Numbered from the stretch's first letter, positions 19,785 to 30,527 are shown. The stretch is 64,000 bases of DNA from Dickeya dianthicola NCPPB 453 (GCF_000365305.1 NZ_CM001841.1:1414697-1478696), one strand, 5' to 3'. Made by a program: numbers and translations. Notes: generated from the sequence alone by a model not told the origin.

Positions 19785-20282
19785 TCACGCCAGCATCTCA
19801 AACCCGCCATTCTCCTCCCAGCCGGATAACCGCTGGTACAGGGTATCTACCGCACGGGTGACTTCCGGACTAATCGGGAAATAAAACGCCACCAGAGCTG
19901 GTTGAATACCGACGAAAATCACTTCGGGAATATCTTCCTTCAGGCTGTCGATCAGATAGTTCAACGGCAGGCTGTGGGTATTCATTAGCATATCTTCGGC
20001 GATGCGCTCCGGGTCGACGATACGGATTTCACCTGGCGCCAGCCCCATATCGGTGGCATCTACCACCAGCAGGCGACGAGGTTTTAGTTCCCGCAGCGTG
20101 TGAGCGGCATTTTCCGGAATAGCGCCGCCGTCAATCACCGACCAGCCCGCCACCGGCTGCTGGCTCATGCGTTCCGCCAGCAGCGGGCCGGCGCCGTCGT
20201 CGCCCATCAGGGTGTTGCCGACGGTCAGCACCATGTTTTCGATGTATAACGGGGCTTCGGTGTGTAAAGGATGTTCAGTCAT
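19785..20282 (-). CDS. hycI: Hydrogenase maturation endopeptidase
   Basis: Nickel-dependent protease of 165 residues that removes the C-terminal peptide of the hydrogenase large subunit after metal insertion. The family motif GNTLMGDDGAGPLLAER, the Asp in VVDATDMGLAPGEIR and the conserved Leu-His-like segment near MNTHSLPLNYL are visible. Its target here is HyfG, which retains the cleavage context DPCYSCTDR. The start is the ATG at 20282, inside the end of hyfJ (8-nt overlap). It is the last gene of the hyf operon. Confidence 0.92.
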   Translation of the reverse strand: MTEHPLHTEAPLYIENMVLTVGNTLMGDDGAGPLLAERMSQQPVAGWSVIDGGAIPENAAHTLRELKPRRLLVVDATDMGLAPGEIRIVDPERIAEDMLMNTHSLPLNYLIDSLKEDIPEVIFVGIQPALVAFYFPISPEVTRAVDTLYQRLSGWEENGGFEMLA

Positions 20283-20673
20283 CAAGGCGTTTCACCATCA
20301 GATAAATAGCCGGTTCTCGTTGCATCGCCGCCAGATAGTCCACCAGCGTGGCGGTCCATTCCGGGTAGCTATCCCCCGCCGCCAGTGCGGTGAACGCGCC
20401 GCCCAGCAGCGCGGTGTGGGTGTGGTCGATGGTGATTTCGCCAAAGCGCAGCAAACCCAGCATCTTGCGGCGGGCTTCCTCATCACTCAATTGGCCGACC
20501 CAGCTTTCGTACTCCGTCAGCGGGCAATGCAACACCTGTTTCAGGCAGTCGATGACGCCGACGTGATGGCCGATCGCCAGCGAGTAATACATCACCTGCT
20601 GCGCCTGCTCAGGTATTTTGTCGCGGGTGTCGAGAAACTTGCGGTTCAGGGCATAAAAACGCGCGCTGCTCAT
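20275..20673 (-). CDS. hyfJ: Formate hydrogenlyase maturation protein HyfJ/HycH
   Basis: Cytoplasmic protein of 132 residues of the HycH/HyfJ family, needed for maturation of the large hydrogenase subunit rather than being a structural subunit. The conserved run [20 protein letters not shown] and [13 protein letters not shown] are typical. It overlaps hyfI by 4 nt (ATGA) and hycI by 8 nt, consistent with coupled translation. It could equally be named hycH; the hyf context decides the symbol. Confidence 0.9.
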   Translation of the reverse strand: MSSARFYALNRKFLDTRDKIPEQAQQVMYYSLAIGHHVGVIDCLKQVLHCPLTEYESWVGQLSDEEARRKMLGLLRFGEITIDHTHTALLGGAFTALAAGDSYPEWTATLVDYLAAMQREPAIYLMVKRLDD

Positions 20674-21461
20674 GACAGAGCCTCCCCGCGCAGCATGGCC
20701 TGATAAATCTGGAGCAAATGACCGACAATCTCGTTCAGCCGTGGGTCGTCATATTGGTTGATCCAACGGTTGACGCGATGCTCAAAGCCGTCCAGCGGCT
20801 GGTTTGCCAGCAGGTCGAGGAAGCGGTCGCTGATTTCCCGCCCCTGACGATACCCCGCCATCAGGCGGGCTTCCCGCTCCACCCGCACCCGCAAATCCAG
20901 CGGCACTGCCGGATGAATCAACGTTGCTTGCTCTTGCTCGGCCTGCTGGTGGTCGTTGCCGTGCAGTTTTTGTTCCAGCAGCCCCAGCGCCACCGCAAAA
21001 CCGTAAATCGTCGCCGCCGGGGTCGGTGGGCAGCCGGGGATGTAGACGTCGATCGGCACAATTTTGTCGCTGCCGCCCCACACGCAGTACAGGTCGTGGA
21101 AGATGCCGCCGCCGCAACCGCAGGCACCGTAAGAGATGCAGATTTTCGGATCCGGCGCGGACTCATAGGCGCGCAGCGCCGGGCTTCGCATGGCGCGGGT
21201 CACCGCGCCGGTAAACAGCAAAATGTCGGCGTGGCGCGGCGACGCCACCACCTTGATGCCGAAGCGTTCGGCGTCGAACAGCGGCGTAATGGCGGAGAAA
21301 ATCTCTATCTCGCAGCCGTTGCAGCCGCCGCAGTCCACGCGATAAACGTAAGCGGAGCGCTGGATATCTTTCAGCAGCGTTTTTTTCAACTGCTGAGCCT
21401 GTTCGTCGAGCGTAATCGGGGTGGTGTGGTAATGATCGACCCCGTTGGGCAGCATACTCAT
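20670..21461 (-). CDS. hyfI: Hydrogenase-4 small subunit HyfI
   Basis: Small subunit of the [NiFe] hydrogenase, related to HycG and complex I NuoB, on the cytoplasmic face of the membrane. Cysteine ligands for the proximal [4Fe-4S] cluster appear in [29 protein letters not shown] and [10 protein letters not shown]. Length is 263 residues. The start at 21461 overlaps the upstream hyfH stop by 4 nt; the frame is open to 21776 only as a shadow of hyfH. Confidence 0.94.
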   Translation of the reverse strand: MSMLPNGVDHYHTTPITLDEQAQQLKKTLLKDIQRSAYVYRVDCGGCNGCEIEIFSAITPLFDAERFGIKVVASPRHADILLFTGAVTRAMRSPALRAYESAPDPKICISYGACGCGGGIFHDLYCVWGGSDKIVPIDVYIPGCPPTPAATIYGFAVALGLLEQKLHGNDHQQAEQEQATLIHPAVPLDLRVRVEREARLMAGYRQGREISDRFLDLLANQPLDGFEHRVNRWINQYDDPRLNEIVGHLLQIYQAMLRGEALS

Positions 21462-22027
21462 TGCGCATTCCCCTTGTGTGTGGTCGGGGCGGACAAGTGC
21501 TGGCTCAGCCGCACGTTGCCCTGATGGTTCATGTTTTGTTTGCGTTTGCAGTCCGGGCAGGTTTCGAACTGATGGCGACGCGCCTCTACCTCGCTTTCCG
21601 GCACCCCGGCGTGCGCCAGCAGCGCCATCGCGTATTCCACCTCTTTTTGCGGCGCGAACGGCCGCTGGCAGACATGGCAGTTCAGCAGTTGGAAAGTCGC
21701 GCGCTGATACAGGTCGGCTTTGTTGGCCACCGCCATTTCGAACTCCTGCGACAGCACGATGGCGCGGGTCGGGCACACCTCCTCGCAGCGACCGCAGAAA
21801 ATGCAGCGGCCGAGGAACAACTGCCAGGTGCGAGTGCCGTTGTCCAGGTCGTTAGCCATCGTCAGGGCATTGGCCGGGCAGGCCATCGTACAGGCGGCGC
21901 AGCCGATGCACTGCGCCGGGTCGTACTCCGGTTTGCCGCGAAATCCGGCGGGCACCGCCAGCGGCGCGAACGGGTATTTCACGGTACTGTTGCCCGCTTT
22001 GAGGATGGTTTTGAACAGTTTAATCAT
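21458..22027 (-). CDS. hyfH: Hydrogenase-4 iron-sulfur subunit HyfH
   Basis: NuoI/HycF-like iron-sulfur protein of 189 residues linking the electron-carrier proteins to the hydrogenase. Two ferredoxin-type clusters are visible, [12 protein letters not shown] and [13 protein letters not shown] further pair of CxxC motifs (NCHVC and TCPDC) could bind zinc or iron. The N-terminus ([20 protein letters not shown]) is the usual membrane-proximal helix. It lies 10 bp from hyfG. Confidence 0.93.
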   Translation of the reverse strand: MIKLFKTILKAGNSTVKYPFAPLAVPAGFRGKPEYDPAQCIGCAACTMACPANALTMANDLDNGTRTWQLFLGRCIFCGRCEEVCPTRAIVLSQEFEMAVANKADLYQRATFQLLNCHVCQRPFAPQKEVEYAMALLAHAGVPESEVEARRHQFETCPDCKRKQNMNHQGNVRLSQHLSAPTTHKGNAQ

Positions 22028-22037
22028 GGGGCCTCCC

Positions 22038-23765
22038 TCATTTCAGCGGCGAACGGGTGCGTTCCAGCCCGTAGCGCTCGATCTCTTTGTACGGCACGGT
22101 GGTGACTTTTTTCTTGCGGACATCCACCAGCGTGACGCGGTCGGTACAGGAGTAGCAGGGGTCGAGGCTGCCGATGATCAGCGGCGCGTCCGAAATGGTG
22201 TTGCCGCGCAGCATAAAGCGCAGCACCGGCCAGTTGGCGTAGGTGGCGGCGCGGCAGCGCCAGCGGAACAGCTTCTGGTTGTCGCCGGTCATGCTCCAGT
22301 GGATGTCTTCGCCGCGCGGCGCTTCGGTAAAACCTAATGCGAACTTGTGCGGCTGATAATTGATGTGCTCATTGAGGATTGGCCCGTCCGGCATGTTGTC
22401 CAGCCCGAATTCGATCATCGCCAGCGAGGTGAACACTTCACGCACCCGCACCAGCACGCGGGAATAAACGTCGCCGCCGTCGAGGTGATGCAGCTCCATC
22501 GGCAGGTCCAGATAGCCGGCGAACGGGTGGTCGATGCGCACATCGCGCTGAAAACCGCTGGCGCGAATCATCGGCCCCACCGGGCTGTAGTCGCGCGCCA
22601 CCTGACGGTTCAGCACGCCGACGCCCTGGGTGCGTTGCGCCATGTTGGCGGTGTTGAGCAGCATGTCGGTCAACTGTGTGACTTCTTCGCGCATTTCACG
22701 GATTAGCCTGATGGTCTTCAGCCGGTCTTCCTTCAGGATGTCGCGACGGATGCCGCCGATCAGGTTAAGGCCGTAAGTCTTGCGCGCGCCGGTGAGCATC
22801 TCGGCGATCTGCATCGATTTTTCGCGCACCCGGAAGAACTGCATGAAACCGGTGTCGAAACCGACAAAGTGGCTGGACAGCCCGATATTCAGCAGGTGAC
22901 TGTGCAGGCGCTCCACCTCCAGCAGAATACTGCGGATGGTATGGGCGCGCGCCGGCACCACCACGCCCAGCGCGTTCTCGATGGACGAGGTGTAGGCCAC
23001 GCTGTGGGTGAAGCCGCAAATGCCGCACACCCGGTCGGACAGGAACGTCACTTCGTTGTAGCCCATGCGGGTTTCCGCCAGCTTTTCCATGCCGCGATGG
23101 ACGTAGAACAGGCGGTAGTCGGCATCGATAATCTGTTCGCCATCGACAAACAGCCGGAAGTGCCCCGGTTCGTCGGAGGTGATGTGCAGCGGGCCGATCG
23201 GCACCACCCGGGTGTCGCCGGTGGCCTCGTTGATGAAACTGTAAGACTCGTCATCGCGGGTGGGGGCCGGGCGCTGGCGGTAATCCATCGCGTCTTTGCG
23301 CAGCGGATAGAGATCGTCCGGCCAGTCGTCCGGCAGCACCAGCCGGCGTTCATCCGGCAGGCCGACCGGGATCAGCCCGTACATGTCGCGCACCTCGCGC
23401 TCCCCCCAGACGGCGGCGGGTACGCGCGGCGTCACCGAGGGGAACTCCGGCACCGTCGGGTTGACCAGCGCTTTCACCACCACCCAGCACTTCTCGCCCT
23501 GTTCCATCGACAGCACATAGTAGATGGCGAAATGGCCGTTGAGGGTGCGTTCGTCGTTACCAAACAGGACGGACAACCAGCCACCGTGCTGGTAGTAAAG
23601 GTATTCGACGACCTCCGGCAACTGATGCAGTTTGACGGTGATCGTCAGCTGATTGGCGGTTTGCCGTTCTTCTTCCAGAATCGCCGTCGGGAATTGCTGC
23701 CTGACATGGGCGACATAATTCGCGCCTAAATTTTCAGCGCTGGTCGCGGCGGATGAATTAATCAC
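22038..23765 (-). CDS. hyfG: Hydrogenase-4 large (catalytic) subunit HyfG
   Basis: Catalytic NiFe subunit of 575 residues. The N-terminal approximately 170 residues are NuoC-like (30-kDa subunit domain) and the rest is NuoD/HycE-like. Nickel ligands are in [11 protein letters not shown] and DPCYSCTDR. After this Arg, 32 further residues (beginning [10 protein letters not shown]) form the C-terminal extension that HycI should remove, as in E. coli HycE. Its start overlaps the hyfF stop by 8 nt. It reduces protons to H2 with electrons from formate. Confidence 0.95.
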   Translation of the reverse strand: MINSSAATSAENLGANYVAHVRQQFPTAILEEERQTANQLTITVKLHQLPEVVEYLYYQHGGWLSVLFGNDERTLNGHFAIYYVLSMEQGEKCWVVVKALVNPTVPEFPSVTPRVPAAVWGEREVRDMYGLIPVGLPDERRLVLPDDWPDDLYPLRKDAMDYRQRPAPTRDDESYSFINEATGDTRVVPIGPLHITSDEPGHFRLFVDGEQIIDADYRLFYVHRGMEKLAETRMGYNEVTFLSDRVCGICGFTHSVAYTSSIENALGVVVPARAHTIRSILLEVERLHSHLLNIGLSSHFVGFDTGFMQFFRVREKSMQIAEMLTGARKTYGLNLIGGIRRDILKEDRLKTIRLIREMREEVTQLTDMLLNTANMAQRTQGVGVLNRQVARDYSPVGPMIRASGFQRDVRIDHPFAGYLDLPMELHHLDGGDVYSRVLVRVREVFTSLAMIEFGLDNMPDGPILNEHINYQPHKFALGFTEAPRGEDIHWSMTGDNQKLFRWRCRAATYANWPVLRFMLRGNTISDAPLIIGSLDPCYSCTDRVTLVDVRKKKVTTVPYKEIERYGLERTRSPLK

Positions 23766-25407
23766 GGTACATCTCCTGACGGGAAGGGGTTAACGATGAA
23801 GCAGGTGCGGTATCTGGTGTGCTAGTGCCCAGGGTGCGAGTACCCGGTGTGGTCGTGCGTGCGCTCAGCGACGACGGCCAGCCCAGGCTCGGCGGCGTTG
23901 GCTCGCCGGCAGGGTTGCCGTTTAAAACAATCGTGGTGGCTTGCTCCAGCAAATGGATAACCGGCTGGGGAATGCGGGTGCCCATCACCAGCATCAATAC
24001 CAGCAGAATCAACATCGGCGCGGTGGTCAGCCAGCCCAGTTCGCCTTTGCTGACCGCTTCCGGCTGGCTGCCCAGCACGCTGGTGGCGATCATCCGCACC
24101 AACCCGGCCAGCACCACGGTCAGCAGCACCAGCAACACCAGCACCAGCGGTAAATAACCGGCATGGATGCCGGCGGTAACGGTCATGAATTCGCTCAGAA
24201 ACACGTTGAACGGCGGCATACCGCCGAGCGCCAGCGCGCCGGCGGCCAGCAGCGCGCCGGTCACCGGCGCGACGCGCAGAATGCCTTTCACCGCATCCAT
24301 GTCGCGGGTGCCGTATTTCAGCAGCACGTTGCCGGAGCCGCAAAACAGCAGGGTTTTCGCCAGGCTGTGGTTCAGGGTGTGCAGCAGCGCCGCCAGAATG
24401 CCGAGCGGACCGCCGATGCCGAGCGCCACGGCGATAAGCCCCATGTTTTCCACGCTGGAGTAGGCCAGCAGGCGCTTCATGTCGCGCTGCACCAGAATCA
24501 GGAACGCGGCGACGGCCACCGACAGCAGGCCGAACACCAGCAACAGCCGTTGCGGAAATTCCGGCCCGATGGCGGCGCTGATCAGGATGGTGTAGCGCAC
24601 GATCACCAGCAGCGCGCAGTTAAGCAACACGGCGGAGAGCAGGGCGCTGGTGGGGCTGGGCGCCTCGCTGTGGGCGTCCGGCAGCCAGGCGTGCATCGGA
24701 AACAGGCCGGTTTTGGTGCCAAACCCGATCAGAATAAAGATGAACGCCAGATGCATCAGCGTGCTGTCCAGCTCGCCGGCGTGTTGCAGCACCTCGGTCC
24801 AGAAAATGGCGTTGCCCGGTTCCGCCATCACGTTGGCGGCGTTGGCGTACACCAGCACCGTGCCGTACAGGCCGAAAGCGACGCCGACGGTGCAGATGAT
24901 GATGTATTTCCACGCCGCTTCCAGCGACGAGCGCTGGCCGTACAAGCCCACCAGAAACGCCGAACTCAGCGTGGTGGCTTCAATCGCCGCCCACATCAGG
25001 ATCAGGTTGTTGCTGGTGATCACCAACAACATGGTGAACAGGAACAGGTGGAAGAAGCCGTAGTAGTGGCACAGCGTGGTGACGCTTATCTCGCCGCTGT
25101 CCACCTCGTGGCGCATGTACCCCATCGAATAGAGGCCGGTGAGAAAGCCGATGACCCCGAGAATCGCCAGAAACAGCGCGCTCAGGCTGTCGAGATGCAG
25201 CCAGCGGTGGGCCGCCAGCAGTTCGCCCTGCTGGTACACCGTCCACACCGCCAGCAACGCCGCCAGCAGCAGCGCGCCGATGCCGAGCAGATGAATCAGG
25301 CTCACCAGCGCGCGCGCCGCCGTGCCGGTAAAGCGGCAGACGAACGCCAGCAAGGCGGCGGCAAACGGCACGCCCAGCAGCAGGGAAAAAAGATCCAAAG
25401 TCGTCAT
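23758..25407 (-). CDS. hyfF: Hydrogenase-4 membrane subunit HyfF
   Basis: Multi-spanning inner-membrane protein of 549 residues, related to complex I antiporter-like subunits NuoN/M/L. Conserved features include [33 protein letters not shown] and [15 protein letters not shown]. The usual HyfF length is about 526. The extra residues form a Thr/Pro/Ser-rich C-terminal tail with degenerate five-residue repeats ([20 protein letters not shown]), encoded around 23810-23870. In P. atrosepticum most membrane-arm genes were found dispensable for hydrogen production, so drift in this tail may be tolerated. Confidence 0.93.
   Translation of the reverse strand: MTTLDLFSLLLGVPFAAALLAFVCRFTGTAARALVSLIHLLGIGALLLAALLAVWTVYQQGELLAAHRWLHLDSLSALFLAILGVIGFLTGLYSMGYMRHEVDSGEISVTTLCHYYGFFHLFLFTMLLVITSNNLILMWAAIEATTLSSAFLVGLYGQRSSLEAAWKYIIICTVGVAFGLYGTVLVYANAANVMAEPGNAIFWTEVLQHAGELDSTLMHLAFIFILIGFGTKTGLFPMHAWLPDAHSEAPSPTSALLSAVLLNCALLVIVRYTILISAAIGPEFPQRLLLVFGLLSVAVAAFLILVQRDMKRLLAYSSVENMGLIAVALGIGGPLGILAALLHTLNHSLAKTLLFCGSGNVLLKYGTRDMDAVKGILRVAPVTGALLAAGALALGGMPPFNVFLSEFMTVTAGIHAGYLPLVLVLLVLLTVVLAGLVRMIATSVLGSQPEAVSKGELGWLTTAPMLILLVLMLVMGTRIPQPVIHLLEQATTIVLNGNPAGEPTPPSLGWPSSLSARTTTPGTRTLGTSTPDTAPASSLTPSRQEMYRD
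23812..23870. repeat. Degenerate 15-bp repeats in the hyfF 3' region
   Basis: Related 15-bp blocks (for example gggtgcgagtacccg and its neighbours) run in frame and encode the Thr/Pro-rich pentapeptide repeats of the HyfF tail. Boundaries are approximate because the copies are diverged. Confidence 0.55.
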
Positions 25408-25411
25408 GTGG

Positions 25412-26062
25412 TTATCCTTTCAACGCAGTCAGTTGCTGAACATCCAGCGTGTGCAGCGTGCGGTGGATTTTGCGCGCCATCAGCGCCATTACGATGACGG
25501 CGAAAATGGCGTCGGTGGCGATGCCGATTTCCACCAGCTCCGGCGCGCGGTAGGCCAACAGCGCCAGCGTCAGGTGGGCGCCGTTTTCCATCAGGCAGTA
25601 GCCGAACACCTGTTTGAGGATGTTGCGCTGGCTGACGATGCACAGCAGGCCTATCAGGAAGTGACCGAGCGACACCGCCAGCACCGGTTTGAGGTCGTTA
25701 ACCATCGGCAGTTTTACCGGCGCGACGGCAAAGTAGCTCAGCAACACAATCAGGGTGGCGATCAGTATCAGGGTTGCGGTGCCGATCACGCCGCCGTCGG
25801 CTTTCGGGTCGGCCAGCCGGCAGAAGGCGAAGGTCATGATGGCGGGCACCATCACCACTTTGGTGATGAAGGCGGTCAGCGACCACAGATACAGCTCGTG
25901 GGAGCCGAGCAACCCGCCCAGCGTCACAAAAATCAGCACCAGCACCAGCGACTGCAACGCGTACAGCGCGGCCGACACCGTGGGTTTTCTGGCGGCGATC
26001 ACCAGCAACGAGGTGATTATCAGCAAACCGGCCAGATTATTGACGAGAAGCGATCCAGTCAT
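25412..26062 (-). CDS. hyfE: Hydrogenase-4 membrane subunit HyfE
   Basis: Inner-membrane protein of 216 residues, the same as E. coli HyfE, with five to seven hydrophobic helices and a NuoK-like region. It has no counterpart in the simpler hydrogenase-3 (Hyc) complex, so it marks this operon as hydrogenase-4 type. It sits 4 bp before hyfF and 9 bp after hyfD. Confidence 0.91.
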   Translation of the reverse strand: MTGSLLVNNLAGLLIITSLLVIAARKPTVSAALYALQSLVLVLIFVTLGGLLGSHELYLWSLTAFITKVVMVPAIMTFAFCRLADPKADGGVIGTATLILIATLIVLLSYFAVAPVKLPMVNDLKPVLAVSLGHFLIGLLCIVSQRNILKQVFGYCLMENGAHLTLALLAYRAPELVEIGIATDAIFAVIVMALMARKIHRTLHTLDVQQLTALKG

Positions 26063-26071
26063 GGGAGTTCC

Positions 26072-27511
26072 TTATTTCAGCCAAAGTGCGGCGATAACGC
26101 TGGAGCACAGCGACATCACTATCAGCACCAGCAGCACCAAATTCATCGACGTCGGCACCGGCGTGGCCGACGCCACCTCCTCGGACGGCTCGCCCGGCAC
26201 GGTGCGGCCAAACCAGTAGAGGAACCAGGCGAAGCTGGCGACCGATTCTACCAGCGCGATGATCAGCAGCGGCAGCAGCCACCAGACGTCGTTTGAGAGC
26301 GCAAATCCGGCGGCGAACAGCGGGAATTTGCTGAAGAAGCCGTTGAACGGCGGCACGCCGGTGATCGCCAGCGCCGCTACGCAAAAACCAACGCCCAGCA
26401 GCGGCAGGCGCGTCATCATGCCGCGCAACTGCGGCAGCATGCGGGTGCCGCAGCTGTAGCTGAGCGCGCCGGCCACCAGAAAGAACAGGCTCTTGGCGTA
26501 AGCGTGGTTGAAGATGTAGGCCATACCGGCGTCGAAGGCCATGCGCGAGCCGAAGATGGACAGCGACAGCGCCAGAAAGATGTAGGCGAGCTGGGTGATG
26601 GTGGAATAGGCCAGCAGCCGCTTCATATCTTTCTGCGGCAGGTACATCAGGAAGCCGTACACCAGCGTAATGGTCGCCATGATGACGCCGACCACGCCGA
26701 TGATGTGCGGCACCTCGACGGCGGACAGAATGGCGCGGGCAAAAATATACACACCGACTTTCACCATCGAGGCGGCGTGCAGGTAGGCGCTCACCGGCGT
26801 CGGCGCCTCCATCGCGTCCGGCAGCCAGACATGCAGCGGCAACTGGGCCGACTTGCCCCAGGCCGCGAACAGCACGCCGCCGAACACGATGATTTTGCTG
26901 CTGTCGTCCAGTTGTGCGATGGCGCTGAGTGCGAACGTGCCGGTCGAGGCGAACAGCCAGGCCGCCGCCAGATACAGGCCGACGGAGGCGACATGGGTCA
27001 CCAGCAGCGCTTTGAGCGCCGAGCGCAGCGATTTCGGTTTCTGGTAGTACCCGATCAATGCCCAGGAACAGCCGCCGGTGATTTCAAAGAACAGCAACTG
27101 GCCGAGGAGGGTGGATGACAGCGTCAACCCGGCCATTGCGCCGATGAACACCAACAGAAACGCGTAATAGCGGTTGCTGCCGTCGTGCGGGTGCTCGCGG
27201 TTGCCCAGCGTCAGGTAGCCGCAGGAATAGAGGCTGACCAGAAAACCGAGCGACACTACCGCAAAGCCTATCAACAGGCTGATGCGGTCGAACACGAAGC
27301 CGAACAGGTCCGCCTGACCGTAACGATAAAGCGTGACGACCTGATCGGCTTTGCCGCCGTCGAGGTAACGCCAGGCCAGCAGCGCCATGCCGAGCGTCGC
27401 CAGCAGGGCGAATAGCGTGCATACCCCTTTGGCGACGCGTTGCGGCGCCAGGGCGACCAACAGCGCGCCGAGAAACGGCAGCAGCAGGGTGGCAAGAGCA
27501 ATATTCTCCAT
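26072..27511 (-). CDS. hyfD: Hydrogenase-4 membrane subunit HyfD
   Basis: Antiporter-like membrane subunit of 479 residues (NuoL/M/N superfamily). The signature PLHVWLPDAMEAPTPVSAYL with the functional Lys/Glu helices ([20 protein letters not shown]) is clear. Together with HyfB and HyfF it would form a three-unit putative ion-pumping arm that hydrogenase-3 lacks. The start at 27511 follows the hyfC stop by 16 bp. Confidence 0.92.
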   Translation of the reverse strand: MENIALATLLLPFLGALLVALAPQRVAKGVCTLFALLATLGMALLAWRYLDGGKADQVVTLYRYGQADLFGFVFDRISLLIGFAVVSLGFLVSLYSCGYLTLGNREHPHDGSNRYYAFLLVFIGAMAGLTLSSTLLGQLLFFEITGGCSWALIGYYQKPKSLRSALKALLVTHVASVGLYLAAAWLFASTGTFALSAIAQLDDSSKIIVFGGVLFAAWGKSAQLPLHVWLPDAMEAPTPVSAYLHAASMVKVGVYIFARAILSAVEVPHIIGVVGVIMATITLVYGFLMYLPQKDMKRLLAYSTITQLAYIFLALSLSIFGSRMAFDAGMAYIFNHAYAKSLFFLVAGALSYSCGTRMLPQLRGMMTRLPLLGVGFCVAALAITGVPPFNGFFSKFPLFAAGFALSNDVWWLLPLLIIALVESVASFAWFLYWFGRTVPGEPSEEVASATPVPTSMNLVLLVLIVMSLCSSVIAALWLK

Positions 27512-27527
27512 GATGGATGCCGACTCC

Positions 27528-28475
27528 TTATAATCCGGTCAGGTAGAAAACGAACGCCAGCGCCGCCACGCCGAAGCCGAGCCAGGTCACCCGGCCGGTC
27601 AGCAGGAAGCGCCCGCGCGCCAGGCTGTTTTCGATAACGGCGGCGATGACGAACACCACCACCAGCTTGATGATCAGCGCCAGCGCCCCCCACAGCAGGC
27701 TGGCCGCGGTGAGCGTTTCGGCCTTGCCGAACGGCACGAAGATAGACAGGAACAACGTGGCGACCACCACTTGCTTGAGGCTGATGCCCCATTTCACCAG
27801 CGCCAGCCCGGCGCCGGCGTATTCGGTCAGCGGGCCTTCCTGCAACTCCTGTTCCGCTTCCGCCACGTCAAACGGGATTTTGCCCATCTCGATAAAGGTG
27901 GCGAAGGCGCAGGCCAGCAGCGCTAGCGCAGTGGCGGTGGGGGACACCCACTGACCGCTCGCCAGTTTGACGCTGATGTTGCCGATGTTGGTGGAGCCGG
28001 CGACCAGCGCCACCACCAGCAGTGAGAGCATCAGAATCGGTTCCACCAGAATGCCGAGCGTCAGCTCGCGGCTGGCGCCGATGCCGGCGAAGGTGCTGCC
28101 GGAGTCCAGGCCGGACAGCGAGAAGAAAAAGCGGAATACCGCAAACAGGTACAGCAGGGTGATGACGTCGCCCGCTGCACCAAACGGCGAGCCGTCGGTC
28201 ACGGCCGGCAGCGTCATCGCCACCAGCAGCATGGTGGCGAGCAGGATGAACGGCATCAGGCGAAACACGCCGCCGCTGTGCTCGGGCGCCACTTCCTGAC
28301 GCCGCAGCAGTTTGACGATGTCACGATAATCCTGCAGCAGGCCCGGCCCCTGCCGGGAGTGCATTTTGGCGCGGATCACGCGCGACATGCCGGATAGCAG
28401 CGGCGCCGCCGCCATCAGCAGGACGGCCTGCAACAGCGCGCCCAGCAGCGGAAAAACGAGTGAAACGTAAGTCAT
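27528..28475 (-). CDS. hyfC: Hydrogenase-4 membrane subunit HyfC
   Basis: NuoH/HycD-like membrane anchor of 315 residues. The conserved RAKMHSRQGPGLLQDYRDIV near the N-terminus and IPFDVAEAEQELQEGPLTEY in the middle are the regions that contact the hydrogenase module. The length equals E. coli HyfC. It follows hyfB by 12 bp. Confidence 0.93.
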   Translation of the reverse strand: MTYVSLVFPLLGALLQAVLLMAAAPLLSGMSRVIRAKMHSRQGPGLLQDYRDIVKLLRRQEVAPEHSGGVFRLMPFILLATMLLVAMTLPAVTDGSPFGAAGDVITLLYLFAVFRFFFSLSGLDSGSTFAGIGASRELTLGILVEPILMLSLLVVALVAGSTNIGNISVKLASGQWVSPTATALALLACAFATFIEMGKIPFDVAEAEQELQEGPLTEYAGAGLALVKWGISLKQVVVATLFLSIFVPFGKAETLTAASLLWGALALIIKLVVVFVIAAVIENSLARGRFLLTGRVTWLGFGVAALAFVFYLTGL

Positions 28476-28487
28476 GTTCCAGTCTCC

Positions 28488-30527
28488 TTAAGCCAGCGTA
28501 GCCAGTAGCAGCACGACCAGCGCCGCCACCACATACAGGCAGTACACCCGGAAATCGCCGTGCTGAATCCATTGCACCGCACGACTGATGCGCTGCACGC
28601 CGTTGACCACCGGCATCACCACGTGGTCGTCCCATACCGGTTCGACCCGCGCCGCCGCCTGGGTGGTCTTTTCCAGCGCCTGTTGCATCGCGGGCGCCGG
28701 GTTGAGGGTTTTGCGTATGCGATAGAGCGGCGCGAACATCACCCGTAGCGGTTGGGTAAAGCTGCCGGCCGATGCCGACATGGCAGGCTCATAGCCGTAG
28801 CCGCAGGCCCAGGGCGTGCCCTTGTGGCGAAAGCCGAGACGCGGGCCGCGCAGCAGGCTGTAGAGCATCAGCGGCAGCAACGGCAGCGCCAGCAGCAGGA
28901 TGAAAATCAGCGGCGTATTGAGGCGGGTTTGCAAGTGGTCGCCGGGGAAGACGCCCAGCCCCGCGGCCATCATGACGGCTGGGGTATGCGCCAGGTCCGC
29001 CGCGATGCGGGTCATCACCGGCACCACCACGCTGGCGCCGACGCCGAGCAGCACGCACAGCAGCGCCAGCAGTAACATGGCGACCGTCATCGGCCAGGGA
29101 ACTTCGCGGGCGTGCGCGGCTTTCTCGCTGCGCGGCGCGCCGCAGAAACTGATGCCGTACACCTTGACGAAACACATCGCCGCCAGCGCGCCGGTGATCG
29201 CCAGCATCACGATGGCGATCGGCGCGACCAGCCGCAGGCCGATGCCGCCGTCGTGGCTAAGGGTGAACAGCGACTGGTAGGTAAACCATTCGCTGACGAA
29301 ACCGTTGAGCGGCGGCAGGGCGGATATCGCCATGCACCCAACCAGAAACGCCAGCGCGGTGCGCGGCATCAGCCGTGACAATCCGCCCATTTTTTCCATG
29401 TCTTTGGTGTGAACGCGGTAGATAACTGCGCCGGCGCCGAGAAACAGCAGCCCCTTGAACACCGCGTGGTTGAGCAGGTGATACAGCCCGCCCAGCAGGC
29501 CAAGCAGCGCCAGCAGCGGATGATGGGTGGCGATGCCGATCATACCGACGCCGACCCCCATCAGAATGATGCCGATGTTCTCCACCGTGTGGTACGCCAG
29601 CAGGCGTTTGATGTCGTGCTCGGCCAGCGCGTACAGCACGCCCAGCACCGACGACACCGCGCCGAACGCCAGCACCACCACGCCCCACCAGGCTTCGGTG
29701 GCGCCCAGCAAATCCACGCCGACTTTGATGATGCCGAATACGCCGATCTTTACCATCACGCCCGACATCAGCGCCGACGCGTGCGACGGCGCGGCCGGGT
29801 GCGCGCGCGGCAGCCAGCCGTGCAACGGCAGCATCCCGGCTTTGGCGCCGAAGCCGAAGAACGCCAGCAGGAACACCACCGAGGCTTGCGGCGCCGACAG
29901 CGATGCGTGGCGGAAATCGGCGAAGTCGAGGCTGCTGCTGTGGCGATAGAGCAGGAAGAAGGCAATCATGATCAGCACCGAACCGGCATGAGCGATCAGG
30001 AAATACAGCAGCCCGGCGCTGACCGCCTCTTCATCCTGATCGGCGATCACCAGGAAGTAGGAACTGAGCGACATCACCTCGAACAACACAATGAAATAGA
30101 AGGCGTTGTCCACCACCACCAGCGCTACCATCGAGGCGACGAACAGGTTCATGAAGACCCCCATCGCCCAAGCGCCGCGCCCGCGGTACTCCTCCAGATA
30201 AGCCAGCGAATACAGTGCGGACACCGCCACCAGCAGCGAGATAACCAGCGTCATAAACGCGGCCAGGGTATCGAAGCGCAGCGTGAGGTGCGCGAAGGCG
30301 TCAAACGGCCCGTCGAACACGGCGGTCAGTACGCCGCCGCCGAGCAGGACGGGCGCTGCCGCCAACGCACCGGCGCAACCGCCCGCCAGCGCACACAACC
30401 CGCTTAAGCGAATCGCCAGCGATTCCCGGCGGCACAGACATAACGACAGCAGAGCGCCGGCCAGATACAGCGACAGCGACAGGCCGAGCCATTGCAGTGG
30501 CGTGAACAATTGCAGTGGCGTGATCAT
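28488..30527 (-). CDS. hyfB: Hydrogenase-4 membrane subunit HyfB
   Basis: Antiporter-like membrane subunit of 679 residues (E. coli HyfB about 672). Visible motifs include AKAGMLPLHGWLPRAHPAAP, DIKRLLAYHTVENIGIIL and the C-terminal NFRVYCLYVV-like anchor (DFRVYCLYVVAALVVLLL). The ATG overlaps the hyfA stop (ATGA). Compared with E. coli the N-terminus has a small duplication, TPLQLFTPLQW, produced by an 18-bp repeat at 30491-30523. Confidence 0.93.
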   Translation of the reverse strand: MITPLQLFTPLQWLGLSLSLYLAGALLSLCLCRRESLAIRLSGLCALAGGCAGALAAAPVLLGGGVLTAVFDGPFDAFAHLTLRFDTLAAFMTLVISLLVAVSALYSLAYLEEYRGRGAWAMGVFMNLFVASMVALVVVDNAFYFIVLFEVMSLSSYFLVIADQDEEAVSAGLLYFLIAHAGSVLIMIAFFLLYRHSSSLDFADFRHASLSAPQASVVFLLAFFGFGAKAGMLPLHGWLPRAHPAAPSHASALMSGVMVKIGVFGIIKVGVDLLGATEAWWGVVVLAFGAVSSVLGVLYALAEHDIKRLLAYHTVENIGIILMGVGVGMIGIATHHPLLALLGLLGGLYHLLNHAVFKGLLFLGAGAVIYRVHTKDMEKMGGLSRLMPRTALAFLVGCMAISALPPLNGFVSEWFTYQSLFTLSHDGGIGLRLVAPIAIVMLAITGALAAMCFVKVYGISFCGAPRSEKAAHAREVPWPMTVAMLLLALLCVLLGVGASVVVPVMTRIAADLAHTPAVMMAAGLGVFPGDHLQTRLNTPLIFILLLALPLLPLMLYSLLRGPRLGFRHKGTPWACGYGYEPAMSASAGSFTQPLRVMFAPLYRIRKTLNPAPAMQQALEKTTQAAARVEPVWDDHVVMPVVNGVQRISRAVQWIQHGDFRVYCLYVVAALVVLLLATLA
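30491..30523. repeat. 18-bp duplication at the hyfB start
   Basis: The block attgcagtggcgtga occurs at 30491 and 30509 with an 18-bp period and no change. Read on the minus strand it duplicates TPLQ in HyfB and adds six residues. Confidence 0.9.

Noticed and set aside
24163-25497. A 444-codon plus-strand frame opposite hyfF/hyfE
   Set aside because: Composition (Gln/His/Arg-rich, no hydrophobic pattern or motifs) is typical of antisense to a GC-rich membrane-protein gene.
29409-30407. A 332-codon plus-strand frame opposite hyfB
   Set aside because: Same antisense-shadow signature as above; no domain or ribosome-binding site.
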